The notes beneath the pieces are model-generated. The model was not told where the DNA came from. It worked only from the letters and a program-made list of their open reading frames with translations, and made no database searches. From assembly GCA_963693315.1 (NCBI GenBank), contig OY856188.1, forward strand, positions 101,062,462-101,126,461: DNA of 64,000 nt, written 5' to 3'. The position numbers and the translations under genes are program-made. The DNA comes from Diogma glabrata. Its lineage: Eukaryota; Arthropoda; Insecta; Diptera; Cylindrotomidae. This document shows positions 1 to 11,531 of the stretch, piece by piece (the first letter of the stretch is position 1; the number at the start of each line of letters is the position of its first letter).

Positions 1-790
1 AAAAATAAACAGTAAAAAGTATATTTTCAAATATTGCATTTTAATTTTAAAACTCTTTGTTAAAGTACAAGTATTTTTTTATCTATTTTTAGAAAACCCA
101 GAACTATTCAAAAACGTCTCCATTTAGCGTTTCAAGAAAATATTACAAAATCAAAAATTCATATTTCTTTCAAAATTCCAAAAATATTCTAAAAATTAAA
201 ATAAAATCAAAAATTTAAACTTTTCTTTAATGTTCTAAAAACATTCAAAAAATTCTTACAAAATCAAAGATTGAAACCTTTTTCAAAATTCTAAAAATAT
301 TGCAAAAATTATAACAAAATCAAAAATTGAAACTCTTTCCGATATACTTAAAATATTGCAAAAATTATAACAAAATCAAAAATTTTAATTTTTCAAAATT
401 TTAAAAATATTGCAAAAATTCATAATTCAAAAATTCAAACTTTTTTCAAAATTATTAAAATTTATAACAAAATCAACAAACATTTTCAAAATTACAAAAA
501 TTATTTTATAATAAAATCAAACATTTAAACTTTTCCAAAATTCTAAATATATTCCGAAAATTCTTACAAAATCAAAAATTGAAACTTTTTTCAAAATTCT
601 AAAATTATTGCAAAATTTCTTAATTCACAAAATCAAAAATTCAAACTTTTTCCAAAATTCTAAAAATATTTCAAAAATTATAATAAAATCAAAAATACAA
701 ACTTTTTTTAAAATTCCAAAAATATTTCAAAAATTATAACAAAATCAAAAATACAAATTTTTTTCAAAACTCAAATTTTTTTCAATTTTT
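1..790. repeat. AT-rich tandem-like repeat, foldback spacer related
   Basis: A degenerate unit of about 55-60 bp recurs a dozen times, each copy holding versions of ATTCTAAAAATATT, CAAAATCAAAAATT and AAACTTTTTTC. The reverse complement of this block, including the non-repeated edge CTCCATTTAGCG near 120, is found in the centre of the foldback element (about 25200-25760). I infer that the window begins inside another copy of that element or of its spacer. No coding potential seen. Confidence 0.7.
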
Positions 791-1378
791 TTCTTAGGTT
801 ATACCTAAGAATTGAATATAAACAACCAAAATAAAGTTATGACCGGCAAATCCGCAGGCGAAGATATTAAAGTCTTCTACATTGTACTTCGGTATTTTTA
901 AGTATTTTTATTTTTGATTATTAATTAATGAATCTATATTCTATTGCATCCATAATATGAAAAAATAAATTTCTTCACTGACCACGACTGCTATAGAATA
1001 TATGCATTCCATGTCTGTGTCTTTCATTGTAATGTTATACATTCTCTAAACTGTTGTAGAATGTATACCGATCGGTTCGGTAAGTTCGGTAAGTTCGTTA
1101 AATATTCCCCTAGCAAAATCAAATCTTAACATTTTTTGTTATAGTAATATCAAAAGGTTACAATGAGAACAATATATAAAAAAATAGTTATTTTACATAT
1201 CAAAGGCTGAAAGTAATCTTCCATTCAGCCTGAGTATATTGTACAACGATTTACACAACTGCACAACTTAATTGCAGAATAAATCATTTTTTGAATTTTT
1301 AAAACTCACTAGACATTTTGAAAATTACTAAACATGCCATGATATTCTCTATAAACTTCATACAATAATTTATTTTTT
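791..1378. other. Non-coding stretch with dispersed repeat pieces
   Basis: No gene seen. It holds fragments found elsewhere: the part around 985-1060 resembles 18385-18440 (CACGACTRCT...AGAATATATGC). The part 1195-1378 is a direct repeat of 3427-3650 (GGCTGAAAGTA...TTCAGCCTGAGT, then TGTACAACGATTTAC and CTAAACATGCCATGAT). Confidence 0.55.
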
Positions 1379-1970
1379 GTACGAGTAAACCGTAAAAGGC
1401 GCTTTTACGATTCAAAAATTGTGCGTAAAGCAGGCCTTTTTTCCTATTGAAATTACATATATGTGTTATTATGGTTTTCCATATTATTATGTGTGTGATA
1501 TTGTGTGATAATTGTGAGAAATCACTATGCCTAAAATTGAAATAACATTGCCTAATAGCTATTTATGTATTAAGGGCATAAAGTATGTCTTTTCCTTTTC
1601 CTTATTTATTTTCTTTTCCTTGAGAGTGAAATTGTTGCTCGAGGCGTTAGCCGAGAGAAACAATCACTCGAAAGCAAAAAAGATACTTAATATGCCTGAA
1701 TTGCATACAAGATTTTTTGTACGCGTAAGATTCTGTATTATTTGCATAGCATAACATATATTTACACAAAATAGTAAAATATTTTTTCGAAAATTATTTT
1801 ATCAAAGTAGTTTTTCGAAATAATAGTAATATAATAACTTTAGGCATTGTTATTGCAATTTTAGGCATTGTTATTTCACTTTTAGCATTGTTATTTCAAT
1901 AGGAAAAAAAGGCCTGCTTTATGTACAATTTTTGAATCGCAAAAGTGAATTTTACGGTTTACTCGTACAA
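1379..1970. mobile_element. Inverted-repeat (MITE-like) element
   Basis: The ends are inverted repeats of about 75 bp. The left arm begins GTACGAGTAAACCGTAAAA and runs through GCAGGCCTTTTTTCCTATTG; the right arm (about 1895-1970) is its reverse complement with small changes. Inside are subterminal inverted motifs (ATGCCTAAAATTG against multiple TTTAGGCATTGTTATT). The centre (1530-1745) is a repeat found again at 2430-2655 and 28605-28822 in the opposite orientation. No transposase frame. A target duplication is not clear to me. Confidence 0.55.
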
Positions 1971-2429
1971 AGATTATGGACGGATGTGCTAAAGATTTTG
2001 GACGGATGTGGAGTTTGCAAATCAAGGCGCTAGCCGAGACTTGCACCCACATTAAGTCCAAAATAGCTTACGTCCGTGCATCATATACTATTTTTTATTC
2101 GCCGTTAGCAAAATATTTAAAAAAAATTGTTTATTCTAATTTAAAATTATAAATTTGCATAAATTTTAAAATAAAAATATGTGGAACAAGTAACCGTTGA
2201 CTAAATATTTGTTATTTTTTCCAAATGATAACAACTATTTTAATTGGATAATGAAATTTTGAATTTAAGGGTTGCTTTGATAAAAAATTCTATTTTTCAT
2301 AGAATTTAAACAAATACAAATGCTTTTTGCTTTTTTGGACGTAACTATGACCACAAAATAAATAGTTAAAAAGTGACACTTTAAGGCCGCAAATCACAGT
2401 AATAAAGTTAAACTTTAATATGTAGGCGA

Positions 2430-2655
2430 ATAAAAAAAATATTTTACTATTTTGTGTAAAGATATGTATTTTTATTTTTTATTTATGCAAATAATACAGA
2501 ATCTTACTCGTACAAAAAATCTTGTATGCAATTCGGGCATAAAGTACATTTTTTGCTTTCGAGAGATTGTTGCTCTTGACTAACGCCTCGAGCAACAATT
2601 TCACTCTCAAGCGGAAAAGACATACTTTACGCCCTTAATACATAAATAGCTATGT
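2430..2655 (-). repeat. Dispersed repeat, inverted copy of 1530-1745
   Basis: This block is a reverse-complement copy of 1530-1745. Shared landmarks are ACACAAAATAGTAAAAT, GCAAATAATACAGAATCTTA, the GCGTTAGCC / GAGGCGTTAG segment and TACATAAATAGCTAT. A third copy lies at 28605-28822. All three copies are a few hundred bp, diverged and without a protein frame, so they look like a non-autonomous family. Confidence 0.6.
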
Positions 2656-3820
2656 TTGTTCTAATTTTATGATTATTTTAATCATTTTATGCTTTACAAT
2701 GATAGTTGTTATAATGTCTAGGATACGCTATATATTAACACATTCATAAAAACCGGAGCATTATGAGAGGGCATTATGAATTCATAACGCCCGCTAACAA
2801 GACGCCAAAAAAATTATTTTCACTGTAGTTTTGTCTACAAAATGTAAATAATACTTATTCAATTTAAGCTAGTAAAAATTTTTACATTTGTTTAAAAACT
2901 TTTAGCAACATTTTAGTAATTAAATGTTCATATGGTTTTCCAAAACTATCAAGTTATTTTGAACGTCATACAATTCTTTGTCATACGCTACAAAATTTAG
3001 GAGAATTTGTTTGCATAGCAACCAACGTACAAACAACAAATAATTATTTAAAACTTCAAACTATTTATTTTCTTGACATACTAGGATACATTTGTATTTT
3101 TTCGCATATCAATATAGACTAACAAATTAAATTATTTCTTAGTTTTTACCTTTTTAAGTGAATTTTGAATGCACCACTGGCGTTACAGGGTATTACGCCC
3201 ATCATGTGACATCAATCCCTCGGGCCAGATGCCTCTTGACTAGTTTACGTCGCTTTCCGGGCCCAATAACCTGCATAACGCCCTTGGCCCTTGTACAAAA
3301 AAAATATACCAACGTTTTATATAGCAACAGGCCTTTAATGTTCGGGTGCGAAGTCCCGCCTCGATAACTAGGATTTAAATACTAAAATGTGTTTTACGAT
3401 TCATTTGTGCGTAATAGGTAATTACATATCGAGGGCTGAAAGTAGAAGATTACGTCTGCGGTTCATATTGAGCCAAGGGCGTAATCTTCCTTTCAGCCTG
3501 AGTGTATGTACAACGATTTACGCACAACTTCACAACTTAATTGTAGAATAAATCAATTTTTGAATTTTTTAAGCTCGCTAGACATTTTGAAAATTATACT
3601 AAACATGCCATGATTTTCTCTATAAACTTCGTACAATAATTTATTTGTTTATTCTAATTTTATGATTTTTTTACGGGCGGCAAAGTACAAAAATACACTA
3701 ATGTTTTATATAGCAACGGAATTTTATTTTACGGGCGTAAAGTTCCACTTAAAGCCACGATAAATGATAAAATGTGATTTACGATTCGTTTGTGCGTAAA
3801 AAATTTTAAAGTGAAAATGT
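2656..3820. other. Intergenic, repeats only
   Basis: No gene seen. A short patch at 3165-3360 is richer in G+C than its surroundings and contains several GCGTTA / TAACGCCC motifs. 3427-3665 is a diverged direct repeat of 1195-1385, including the inverted pair GGCTGAAAGTA / TCCTTTCAGCC. Confidence 0.5.
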
Positions 3821-3824
3821 TTTT

Positions 3825-3970
3825 CTATGATGTATTTCAGTATGGTTGGTAAAAACTTTAGCAGGCAAACTGGAAATTATTGGAAATATTTTGCAGTCGT
3901 GGATAAAATAGCATCTTCTATTCGCATAAGATGATGGCAATTCTTGCCATCATTCTAAGCTCATACAAGA
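3825..3970 (+). repeat. Dispersed repeat, second copy at 18545-18735
   Basis: The block with CAGTCGTGGATAAAATAGCA, CTTCTATTCGCATAAGATG and ATGGCAATTCTT matches 18545-18735 at high identity. The second copy carries an extra segment of about 45 bp between the last motif and TCATTCTAAGCTCAT. No protein frame. Confidence 0.6.
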
Positions 3971-4073
3971 ATGTACTATTACTTCATAGAAAAAACACTG
4001 AAATGAACTTTCGATGTTAACAGAAAACCTGGTTTTCACGGCAAAATCCGGTTTTTGACGGTTTTGTACATAT

Positions 4074-4208
4074 GAACAAAAACGCGGGTAACCAGTTTTG
4101 GTTTTATCCGGCTTACCAGCCCTATTAGTATCCAATCGCTACATTGATTGGATACTAATAGGGCTGGTAAGCAGGATAAAACCAAAACTGGTTACCCGGG
4201 TTTTGTTC
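4074..4208. repeat. Long hairpin, about 64-bp arms
   Basis: Arms 4074-4137 and 4146-4208 are almost exact inverted repeats around an 8-nt spacer GCTACATT. The only difference I see is in the run AAAAACGCGGG against AAAACCCGGG. Weaker complementarity (TTTGTACATATGAAC against GTTCTTTTGTACA) extends it further. It may be a MITE of almost pure TIR. Confidence 0.75.
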
Positions 4209-4439
4209 TTTTGTACACAACAATATCAATAATCAACTGATCCATCATTCTCTTTTTCAATCTCTTTGACGTGAAATATCTATAGCGCGTTTGGAAGTAA
4301 AACCATATTGTATGGTGTAACGAAAAATGATACGACAATTTAATGCCGTCATGCCTCATGAAAAATAAAAAAAGAAGGCAGTCTTGAGGACTGCCAACAG
4401 AAGTGAAAGCTTAAAACTGTGAAATAGCTATGTTTTTAT

Positions 4440-4825
4440 CGTCTAAATGCAACAAAATCTTTACTTACTTTACCACACTTACAAACTGTTATTAACTGAG
4501 AAGAACATCAAATTCAATAAAAAAGAAAAACCAAAATATGAATCAAGAGAACGAGAATAAAATTATTTATAATATATTACCATTAAATTCAACAATTCTA
4601 AGGTTATTCGTATTATCAATGCGTTTTTTTTATTAAAAAGTATAAAACTATAAAGAAAAACCCCCAAATCAAATATGACATTTTTTTTTATTTTACTTAA
4701 AAATACAACAAAATGCTTACTTACTATGCCACACTTACACACTGTTATAAAAATCGAAAAAAAAAATCAAATTCAATAAAAAAGAAAAAAAACAAATTAT
4801 AGATCAAGAAAATGAGAATAAGAAA
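4440..4825 (+). repeat. Local direct duplication, about 260-bp period
   Basis: The segment 4445-4560 (CAACAAAATCTTTACTTACT, then CACACTTACAAACTGTTAT and AAATTCAATAAAAAAGAAAA) recurs at 4705-4820 with scattered changes. The spacing suggests two tandem units. No coding potential. Confidence 0.6.
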
Positions 4826-5742
4826 TAAGAAAATAACAATTGATTACAGTTTATCTCACTCTCTTTTTTTTAAGTTGTTTTTTTAATTTTTTTTGTATTT
4901 TTTTGTGTTAATTATAATTTCTACTATAAACTTTTATGTGACACATCTGCCTGGCATCCCGTGACGGGCTCCTTTTTCTCTTACGTAACCGAAGATTGCT
5001 GTTTTATAAATGATCTACGGCTGATCAAAGCTACTGTCCATCGTAATTCTTTAGCTTTAGATATCACACTTAAAAACACTCAATCACCCTTACACCCACC
5101 CTAAACAAAAGTACAAACACATTTGTTAGTTTATGGCGAGGATGCTGTAAGTGAACGCAGAACCCTTGAGTAGTTTGTTCGATTCCGTTCTGGAAATTTT
5201 CATATTCAAGATGCACCTCGGCCAGATCGGCATTAACGTGTGTATGGTGAAATTGGAAAGGAAGTGTTCAATTTGGTCTTCTACTGTCGACAATTATTCC
5301 AGATTCGCGCAAGCAATACAAAAAAAGCGCCCAGAATCATGCTAATGTCAGACGACACCTATATCTGATAAACCGCCAAGAAATAACTCAACTTGGTTGT
5401 TATTCTTATCTCTGAAAAACTCCTTGGATGAAAAAAATTGACCGACAGAAGAGTCCCCGACAATCACTTGGTATTTTAGTTTTTTGGCGATAAATCACGA
5501 TTATTTTTATTTATTATATTTTATAAATTTAATTGCAAATTAATATCAAAACGTATGTAAAATTTCTACTTACATGACATTGTGACGGTTGACAATTTTA
5601 GATCAGAGGATTTCGCATAAGAAAGAGTGAAGCATCTTGTTGCTTGAATATCATATATACTATCATACATTTTGCTATCGATGAACAATATTTTTTTGTA
5701 TTTTGATTTTGCGCGCTATGAATGAGGTTAAAACTTAAATCG
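4826..5742. other. Intergenic stretch, nothing recognised
   Basis: AT-rich at 4826-4920. A more balanced segment at 4940-5460 contains a 64-codon open frame (5151-5345) without recognisable similarity or splice context; I do not call it a gene. It could be a remnant of a transposon untranslated region. Confidence 0.4.
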
Positions 5743-6341
5743 GGGATACGTTCCGAAACTTTACTATAGCTAAATATTTAATGCACCAATCAATCACCGC
5801 ATTAAAATATTTAATAACTATAGCTTAATAATTTCTGAACGACGATCATTAAGTAAAATATTAAATACACAAATACTAATACAATCTGTTAAAATCGTAT
5901 GTCAGAATAATTCTTTCATAAATGTTTCAATTGAATAAAATTAAAACCGAAAAAATTAAAAACGAATGTGGTTTTCTTTTGACTTTTCTAAATCAATTTA
6001 TAAATTCGGGTCTGAAAAGAACAAAAAAACAAAAGTTGATGTGAAATATGTTTGTATTAGTGATATTTAAATGGCGGTTGTCAGTGGCGGATTTCTAAAT
6101 AGGCTAGCTAGGCTGTAGCCTACGGCGGCAAATTTTTGTGCGGAAATTTTTAAAATATACAAATTTTTCAAAACAGAAATTTTTTTGCGGTGGCGAGAGC
6201 CGTCGACTCCTATAAACAGAGTATCCAGATTAAATCATTCAAATTCGCAAAATTTCTTATCTCTATACTCGAAACATAGCGGCGGTGTGTTCTTGTGTAA
6301 TTCTGTTTTGTGTGAAAATGAAAATTCTACAGTTAATCATG

Positions 6342-6475
6342 TTTTTTTTTTTTTTAATAAAATGTGTTGTGTAGTAAGCATTACAATATGTGTCACAATA
6401 AACACATAAAAACCTTTTAAGACCAAGGTCCGACAACAACATACGTTCAAAGGTGTTGATGGACGTAAATCTTTC
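6342..6475 (-). mobile_element. 5'-truncated LINE 3' tail inside the hAT
   Basis: Read on the - strand this matches the 3' end of the LINE fragment at 40590-40735: it shares TTTATGTGT, TGTGACACATATT and the run of A residues (here a T run at 6342-6354). It also matches the 28825 LINE in the segment TCATCAACACCTT...TCTTAA. Only about 130 bp were retained, which is typical of 5' truncation on insertion. Confidence 0.75.
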
Positions 6476-6506
6476 TTTTTTTGTTTTTTATATTTTTTCT
6501 TAAAGA

Positions 6507-8728
6507 ATGGATAATGTTGAACGAGAAGAAAAAGATCAACCATTATTATCGGAAATATTTCGGTCTCAAGTTTTTATGTTGGACGTAGATCCTGCAAAGT
6601 GGGTAGTAAATGATGAGTTGATAGATTTTGTTGCGCGAAATGGTTATTCTCAAAACGCAGATTCTGATTTTGAGAAATCAAAACGAATCTACAAAGACCA
6701 AACACGCTTTTTGAGTTCAACAATTTTTAAAAGGGTGCTTCAGAATGGAGAAGTTTCAAGTCGCCAATGGATAATCTACTCTGAATCAAATGGAAGTGTT
6801 TATTGTTGTCCTTGTTTGTTATCTAAATTGGGTTCATCTTTTTGCACGGATAAAGGATTTAATGATTGTAAAAACTTAAAACAATGCGTAGAACAGCACG
6901 AACGATCAATAAATCACAAAAAATCTGTGGTTGCTTTGAGGGCAAGGACTTCAAGTAAAAATTTGATTAATTTATTAAATGCAGAAATTGATAGAGAAAA
7001 AAATTATTGGACGCAAGTGCTACAACGCGTTGTCGCAATCGTCAAAAAGTTATCAAGTCGTGGTCTACCCTTAAGAGGTTCTAATGAAGTTGTAGGATCA
7101 TGTCATAATAGTAACTTTTTACTGGCCGTAGAACTTTTAGCCGAATTTTATCTATTCTTAAAGGAACATCTAAAAAAAAGGAAGACCGGGTAGCTGTAAA
7201 ACTAGTTATCTTTCGTCCACAACGTACGAAGAAATAGTTCATCTTATGGCTCAGAAGTGCACAGAAGTAATATCTGCCAAAATAAAAGCGGCGAAATATT
7301 TTTCTATAATTGTTGATTCTACACCAGACATCGCACATGTAGATCAGTTATCAATTGTTCTGAGATATGTTAAAGAATGTGGAACACCAACAGAGGTAGA
7401 AAATGAGGAAATGTGAAGAAATGTACACATCAATAACTAACACCCTGGTATCTTTAAACATTAATTTAGAAAATTTTAGAGGTCAGTCGTACGATAATGC
7501 TGCAAACATGTCAGGCACTTATCTGGTCTCCAAGCCAGAACTAAAAATGCCAACAAGTTTGCGGAACTTATACTATGTGCAGCCCATTCTCTTAATTTAG
7601 TTGGAACTGCGGCGGCTAGTTGCTGTAATAAATCCACCAACTATTTTTCATTTTTGCAAGCAATTTATAACTTTTTTTCGGCATCAACGATGCGTTGGGA
7701 AAAACTGCAAAACAGCAATGTACTCATAACACCAAAGAGGATCTCGACTACGAGATGGTCATGCAGAGATGATGCCTGCAAAAGCTTATTAATGTCTTGG
7801 AAAGAAATTCATGATATTCTAAAATCAATTTCGAACGACAGTTCTGAGAAAACGGTTACAAAGGCAGAAGCAGCAGGATTATGCAAGGAATTGACAAAAT
7901 TTGAAACTGCGTTCTTGACTGTTTTTTGGGGTAGTATTTTAAATCGTATCAATGTATAGTGAGTAAAAAACTACAACAGGAAGATGCAGACATTGGATTG
8001 GTTATCGATTTATTCAAATCTTTAATTTCAATTATTTCATCTTCCCGCGAGAAATTTACAACTTATGAAGAAGAGGCCAAGGCGCTGGTTGGTACTCAAA
8101 ACTACACTGCAAGCGAAAGGCGAACCAAAAAAGAGAGCGACATTTTGATGAAACCAACGATGATGAAGACCTGTTTGGTGCTCAGGATAGTTTTAAAATA
8201 AACGTATTTTTTACAATTGTCGATCGATTAATCTCAGAACTAAACGGTCGAAAATGTGCGTACGACAGAGTGTTCGAAATTTTCTACGTCCTTTTTAAAT
8301 TTTGCGAACTTTCTGATTAGGAAATAAAAAATGAAGCATTTAAATTATGCGAAGTTTATTCACAAGATGTTTCAGATGATCTAGTTGAAGAGATTTTGCA
8401 CATCAAAGAGTATTTGGCATTAGATGATAAAAAACATATAAATATTAACAATATGTGCAATTGGATTAGGGATCAAAATCTGCTTGATATTTTTCCTAAT
8501 ATTGATATTATTTTTAGAATATACAAATCAATGGCTGTCAGAAATTGTTTATCAGAATGTTCGTTCTCATGTTTAAAACGAATTAAAACCTGTTTACGCC
8601 CAACGATGTCCAATAGCAGATTAAGCGATTTAGCAGTTTTATCAATTGAATCTGATATTGCAAATTCGATTTCTTTTGATGATATAATTAAAAATTTTGT
8701 AAACAATAAGTTCAGAAAAAAAATGTAA
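6507..8728 (+). pseudogene. hAT-family transposase (TTF/ZMYM-type), broken
   Basis: The first frame (6507-7193, 228 residues) has the N-terminal zinc-finger region typical of this hAT group, with the cysteine cluster CCPCLL and a later HERSINHK histidine motif. After a frame change near 7193 the catalytic region resumes: YFSIIVDSTPD (about 7300) corresponds to the first catalytic Asp region, and RGQSYDNAANMSG (7475-7515) is a strong family signature. TRWSCRDDA follows near 7755. The C-terminal dimerisation segment is at 8530-8690 with the motif LSECSFSCLKRIKT. At least four frame breaks or stops separate these parts, so no active product is expected. The closest named relatives would be zinc finger MYM-type protein 1-like transposases; that is from family knowledge, not a search. 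Confidence 0.9.
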
Positions 8729-8956
8729 TGTAAGCCAAACAAAAAATTATTTTTTTAACTACTAACTTGAGAAATCGTCATTATTTACTCGAATGCCCCA
8801 ATGAGAAGTAATTTTTCTCAAGCTAGGTCAATAATAACAAAACATTACCTAGGTTAATAATGACAAATTTTCCTTTATTTTTAATTGAAATGAACAAAAA
8901 AACACAAACAAATAATAATTGCATTCCTTTATTTCGTTTTATTTGTATGAAACTAA

Positions 8957-9543
8957 GGGCCATATCGACAAACCCAACTAAAATCGCAACTACAACTAAA
9001 GTGCCAGTTTTGGTATTTTTAAACCACATTAAATCGTCAGTTTTCAATGTAGAATAAAGTTGTAGTTGCAGATTTAGTCATGGATATCGGTGATTAAATT
9101 TACACTTACAATTGACGGTTAAAATTCGATGATAGATTTTTTTAAATCAATACGTTGTCAAATAATATTTTATAATAAAATGTTTTGAAACATTAACATG
9201 TATGTGTATTTCAATTGTGTTTTTTATAAAAATTTTAAATAATTGAAAACTCTAAATAATTGTTAATCTTGCAAATCAATATTGTTTTGTGTTGTATTTA
9301 AGTTGTTTTTACTATAATTACATTATTATTAATATTGCAATGAATTTTAATACATAATTACTGATTTCTAATTATTGCTGTGTTCGAAAAATTATAGTTT
9401 TAAATTACGTTTAAAAATACCATCAAAATCTCAACTAAATTCGTAGTTTTAATGTGGTTTAAAAATACCAGTTTTGAACATCAATTTCGAAAAAACTGTG
9501 ACTACAACTAAAAGTTGTAGTTGCGTCTGTCGATATGGCCCTA
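8957..9543. mobile_element. MITE, 587 bp, TAA target duplication
   Basis: The ends are inverted repeats starting GGGCCATATCGACA. TAA is present on both sides (8954-8956 and 9544-9546). Inner inverted motifs include GGTATTTTTAAACCACATTA in both halves and two ACTACAACT blocks. There is no coding frame. The 3-bp TAA duplication fits a PIF/Harbinger-mobilised MITE. It sits in the 3' half of the hAT, so it inserted after the hAT did. Confidence 0.85.
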
Positions 9544-11002
9544 AACTTCCAGGCTACTTGATATTTTAAGATATTTAAAAAATGAAATGGAAAATGACTA
9601 AAATAAAATCTAATCAAAGCAAATATGGTAGTTAGTGTTAGTAGTTAAAAAAATTCTATATATAACTCAGTTGAGAAGACTAATATAGACCTCGAACATT
9701 ATATCCCTCGGCGCTACGCGCCTCAGGATCTAAAAGTTCTCGGTCAATAATAGCTTACTTCTCAACCTTGTTCTATAATGTACTATCTTATTTAGTTGAA
9801 TATTTATAAAATGTGTTATATTATTTAAGTTTTATATTTTGTTGAAATGGAGTTTTTATTGCATTTTATTTGATTTTAATAAACGTTTATTATTTTCGTA
9901 TTTTGGATCTTATTAATTTTGTTTGCCAGATTCGCACGTTTTTTATTAAAAGCGTAATTATAAACTACTTGTAAATAACGTGACCTTGAACTTTCGAAAA
10001 AAATCGTTTTTTTGGTTGCTTCGCTCCCATTTGATAATTTATAAAACATATTAGGCGGCAATATAAATTAGCCTATAGGCGGCAAATTTATAAATCCGCC
10101 ACTGGCGGTTGTCTACTTTTAAATTTGAAAAATTTCGTATAATAGCATATTCTGCAATTGCGTATTGAAATATTTATATTAGTTTCAATTAATTTGTAAA
10201 TAAAATAATTTTGTTTAATTCATTCAAATTTGTTTTCAACTTAAATTGCTTCATTTTAGAGAAAAGCGTCTTCGTTTTTTTCTATAATGCATCTTTTTTC
10301 ATCCGCTCAATGAAATATAATATTTTAATTCTAATAAATCCATTTTAGTTTTTTTTATTTATTAGGAGTTATTTTATTAAATGTTAGTTACATTATATTG
10401 TATATATATAATACAAAACACAATAATTAATTCTTCCAAATTAATCATAGTTATATAAAAATTGTCGTTAAAAAAACGTTTATTTTTTAAATTTTCTTTG
10501 TTGATATTAGTAATGTCAAAAAAATTTACGAAAAAATGCACATTTTTTTTTTGATGTAAATCGGAAAAAAAATTAATCTTTTTGGGTGAAAAGAACAAAA
10601 TTTTTGATTTACATCAATTTTTTTTGATGGATTTGGATGAAAAGAATTCGACATAAGATAGAAATTACTAACCATATTGTTTAGAAAACTTGCATTTCAG
10701 TCAGAATTTGAAAAATATATATGCTGCAATTTCAAAATAAATTGAACTGTCAATTTGAAATCGCTAAATTTTAAATAATGCTTATGTATATGTGTATTTA
10801 ATTTTTAACTCTACTCGAGAGCACATTTAATTTTTTAATAAATGTGGGCGGGGCGTAGTGTGTTTCTGAACGCAAACATCTGTCAAATAGTTAAATATTA
10901 AATAGTCAAATAGTTAAATACTTTACTAGTTCGTTTCTGGACGACCATATTTAAATATTATTTAAATAGAGTTAACTATAGTAAAGTTTCGGAACGTATC
11001 CC

Positions 11003-11531
11003 GGGTAACGAAAACTCTATATGTTTCAAATGCTCTTTGTATGAAATCGGCAAAGATGAAATTCCGATGTTTTATAATTACGATGTAAAATTAGTTTCCT
11101 CATTTCGGTCGATAAGACAGTTTTGTGGAAGTTATTTTGACAGCATCAAATTGCAAAAACAATAACAAATTGTTATTTTTTTAAATGTTTATTAAATTTT
11201 ATTTTCATAATTGTAAACGGTAAAAATTAAATAGTAACGTTTTTTGAACTTTCTTATGCAATATTTATGTGTAAATTTGTATTATACCATACAGCATTAA
11301 ACCAAAAAAGAGAAAATAACATACATTGATTTTGATTGTCAAAATAAAAGATCCACATCAGCGCCTCTTTTATTTTATTTTTAACTCGTCATGTCACATA
11401 AACACAATTTGACCAACATTACCAATTATTAAAATAAGAAAGTGTTGTGCTCAAAGTCAAAATTTCCTATAGTTATCGAAAATCACTTGAATATATAATT
11501 TATCATATTGATAGCTTAACATAGAAATAAA
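11003..11531. promoter_or_regulatory. Upstream region of the Jagunal gene
   Basis: This 529-bp AT-rich stretch separates the TIR element from the Jagunal start codon. It must hold the promoter and 5' leader, since no earlier host gene is seen. I find no clear TATA box with an initiator at the usual spacing, and no open frame. The limits are positional only. Confidence 0.4.

Larger units (their letters stand above)
6082..10104 (+). mobile_element. hAT DNA transposon, decayed autonomous copy
   Basis: Terminal inverted repeats start CAGTGGCGGATTT and are flanked by a perfect 8-bp duplication, GCGGTTGT, at 6074-6081 and 10105-10112. The CAGTG start and the 8-bp duplication are both hallmarks of hAT. 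The subterminal regions share TAGGC and GGCGGCAAA motifs. The body carries a broken hAT transposase (6507-8728). Two later insertions sit inside: a LINE 3' tail (about 6342-6475) and a MITE (8957-9543). 9650-9780 has ordinary AT-rich internal sequence. Confidence 0.92.
5743..11002. mobile_element. TIR element family 'GGGATACG', copy 1, split by hAT
   Basis: The outer ends are inverted repeats beginning GGGATACGTTCCGAAACTTT. Without the hAT at 6082-10104 the element is about 1.2 kb. Right-half landmarks (CTCTACTCGAGAGCACATTT, GTGGGCGGGGCGTAGTGTG) and left-half landmarks (AAATATTTAATGCACCAATC, TTTCTGAACGACGATCATTA) recur in copies 2 and 3 at 55590-59304. Those copies lack the central part that carries the hAT here. 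No transposase is seen, so it is non-autonomous. I could not establish a target-site duplication. Confidence 0.8.

Noticed and set aside
1527..1754. 75-codon frame with a hydrophobic start
   Set aside because: Lies in a non-autonomous repeat whose other copies do not keep the frame.
5741..11004. 8-bp target duplication for the GGGATACG family
   Set aside because: No matching flanks at any of the three copies, even when the end is shifted by one to three bases.
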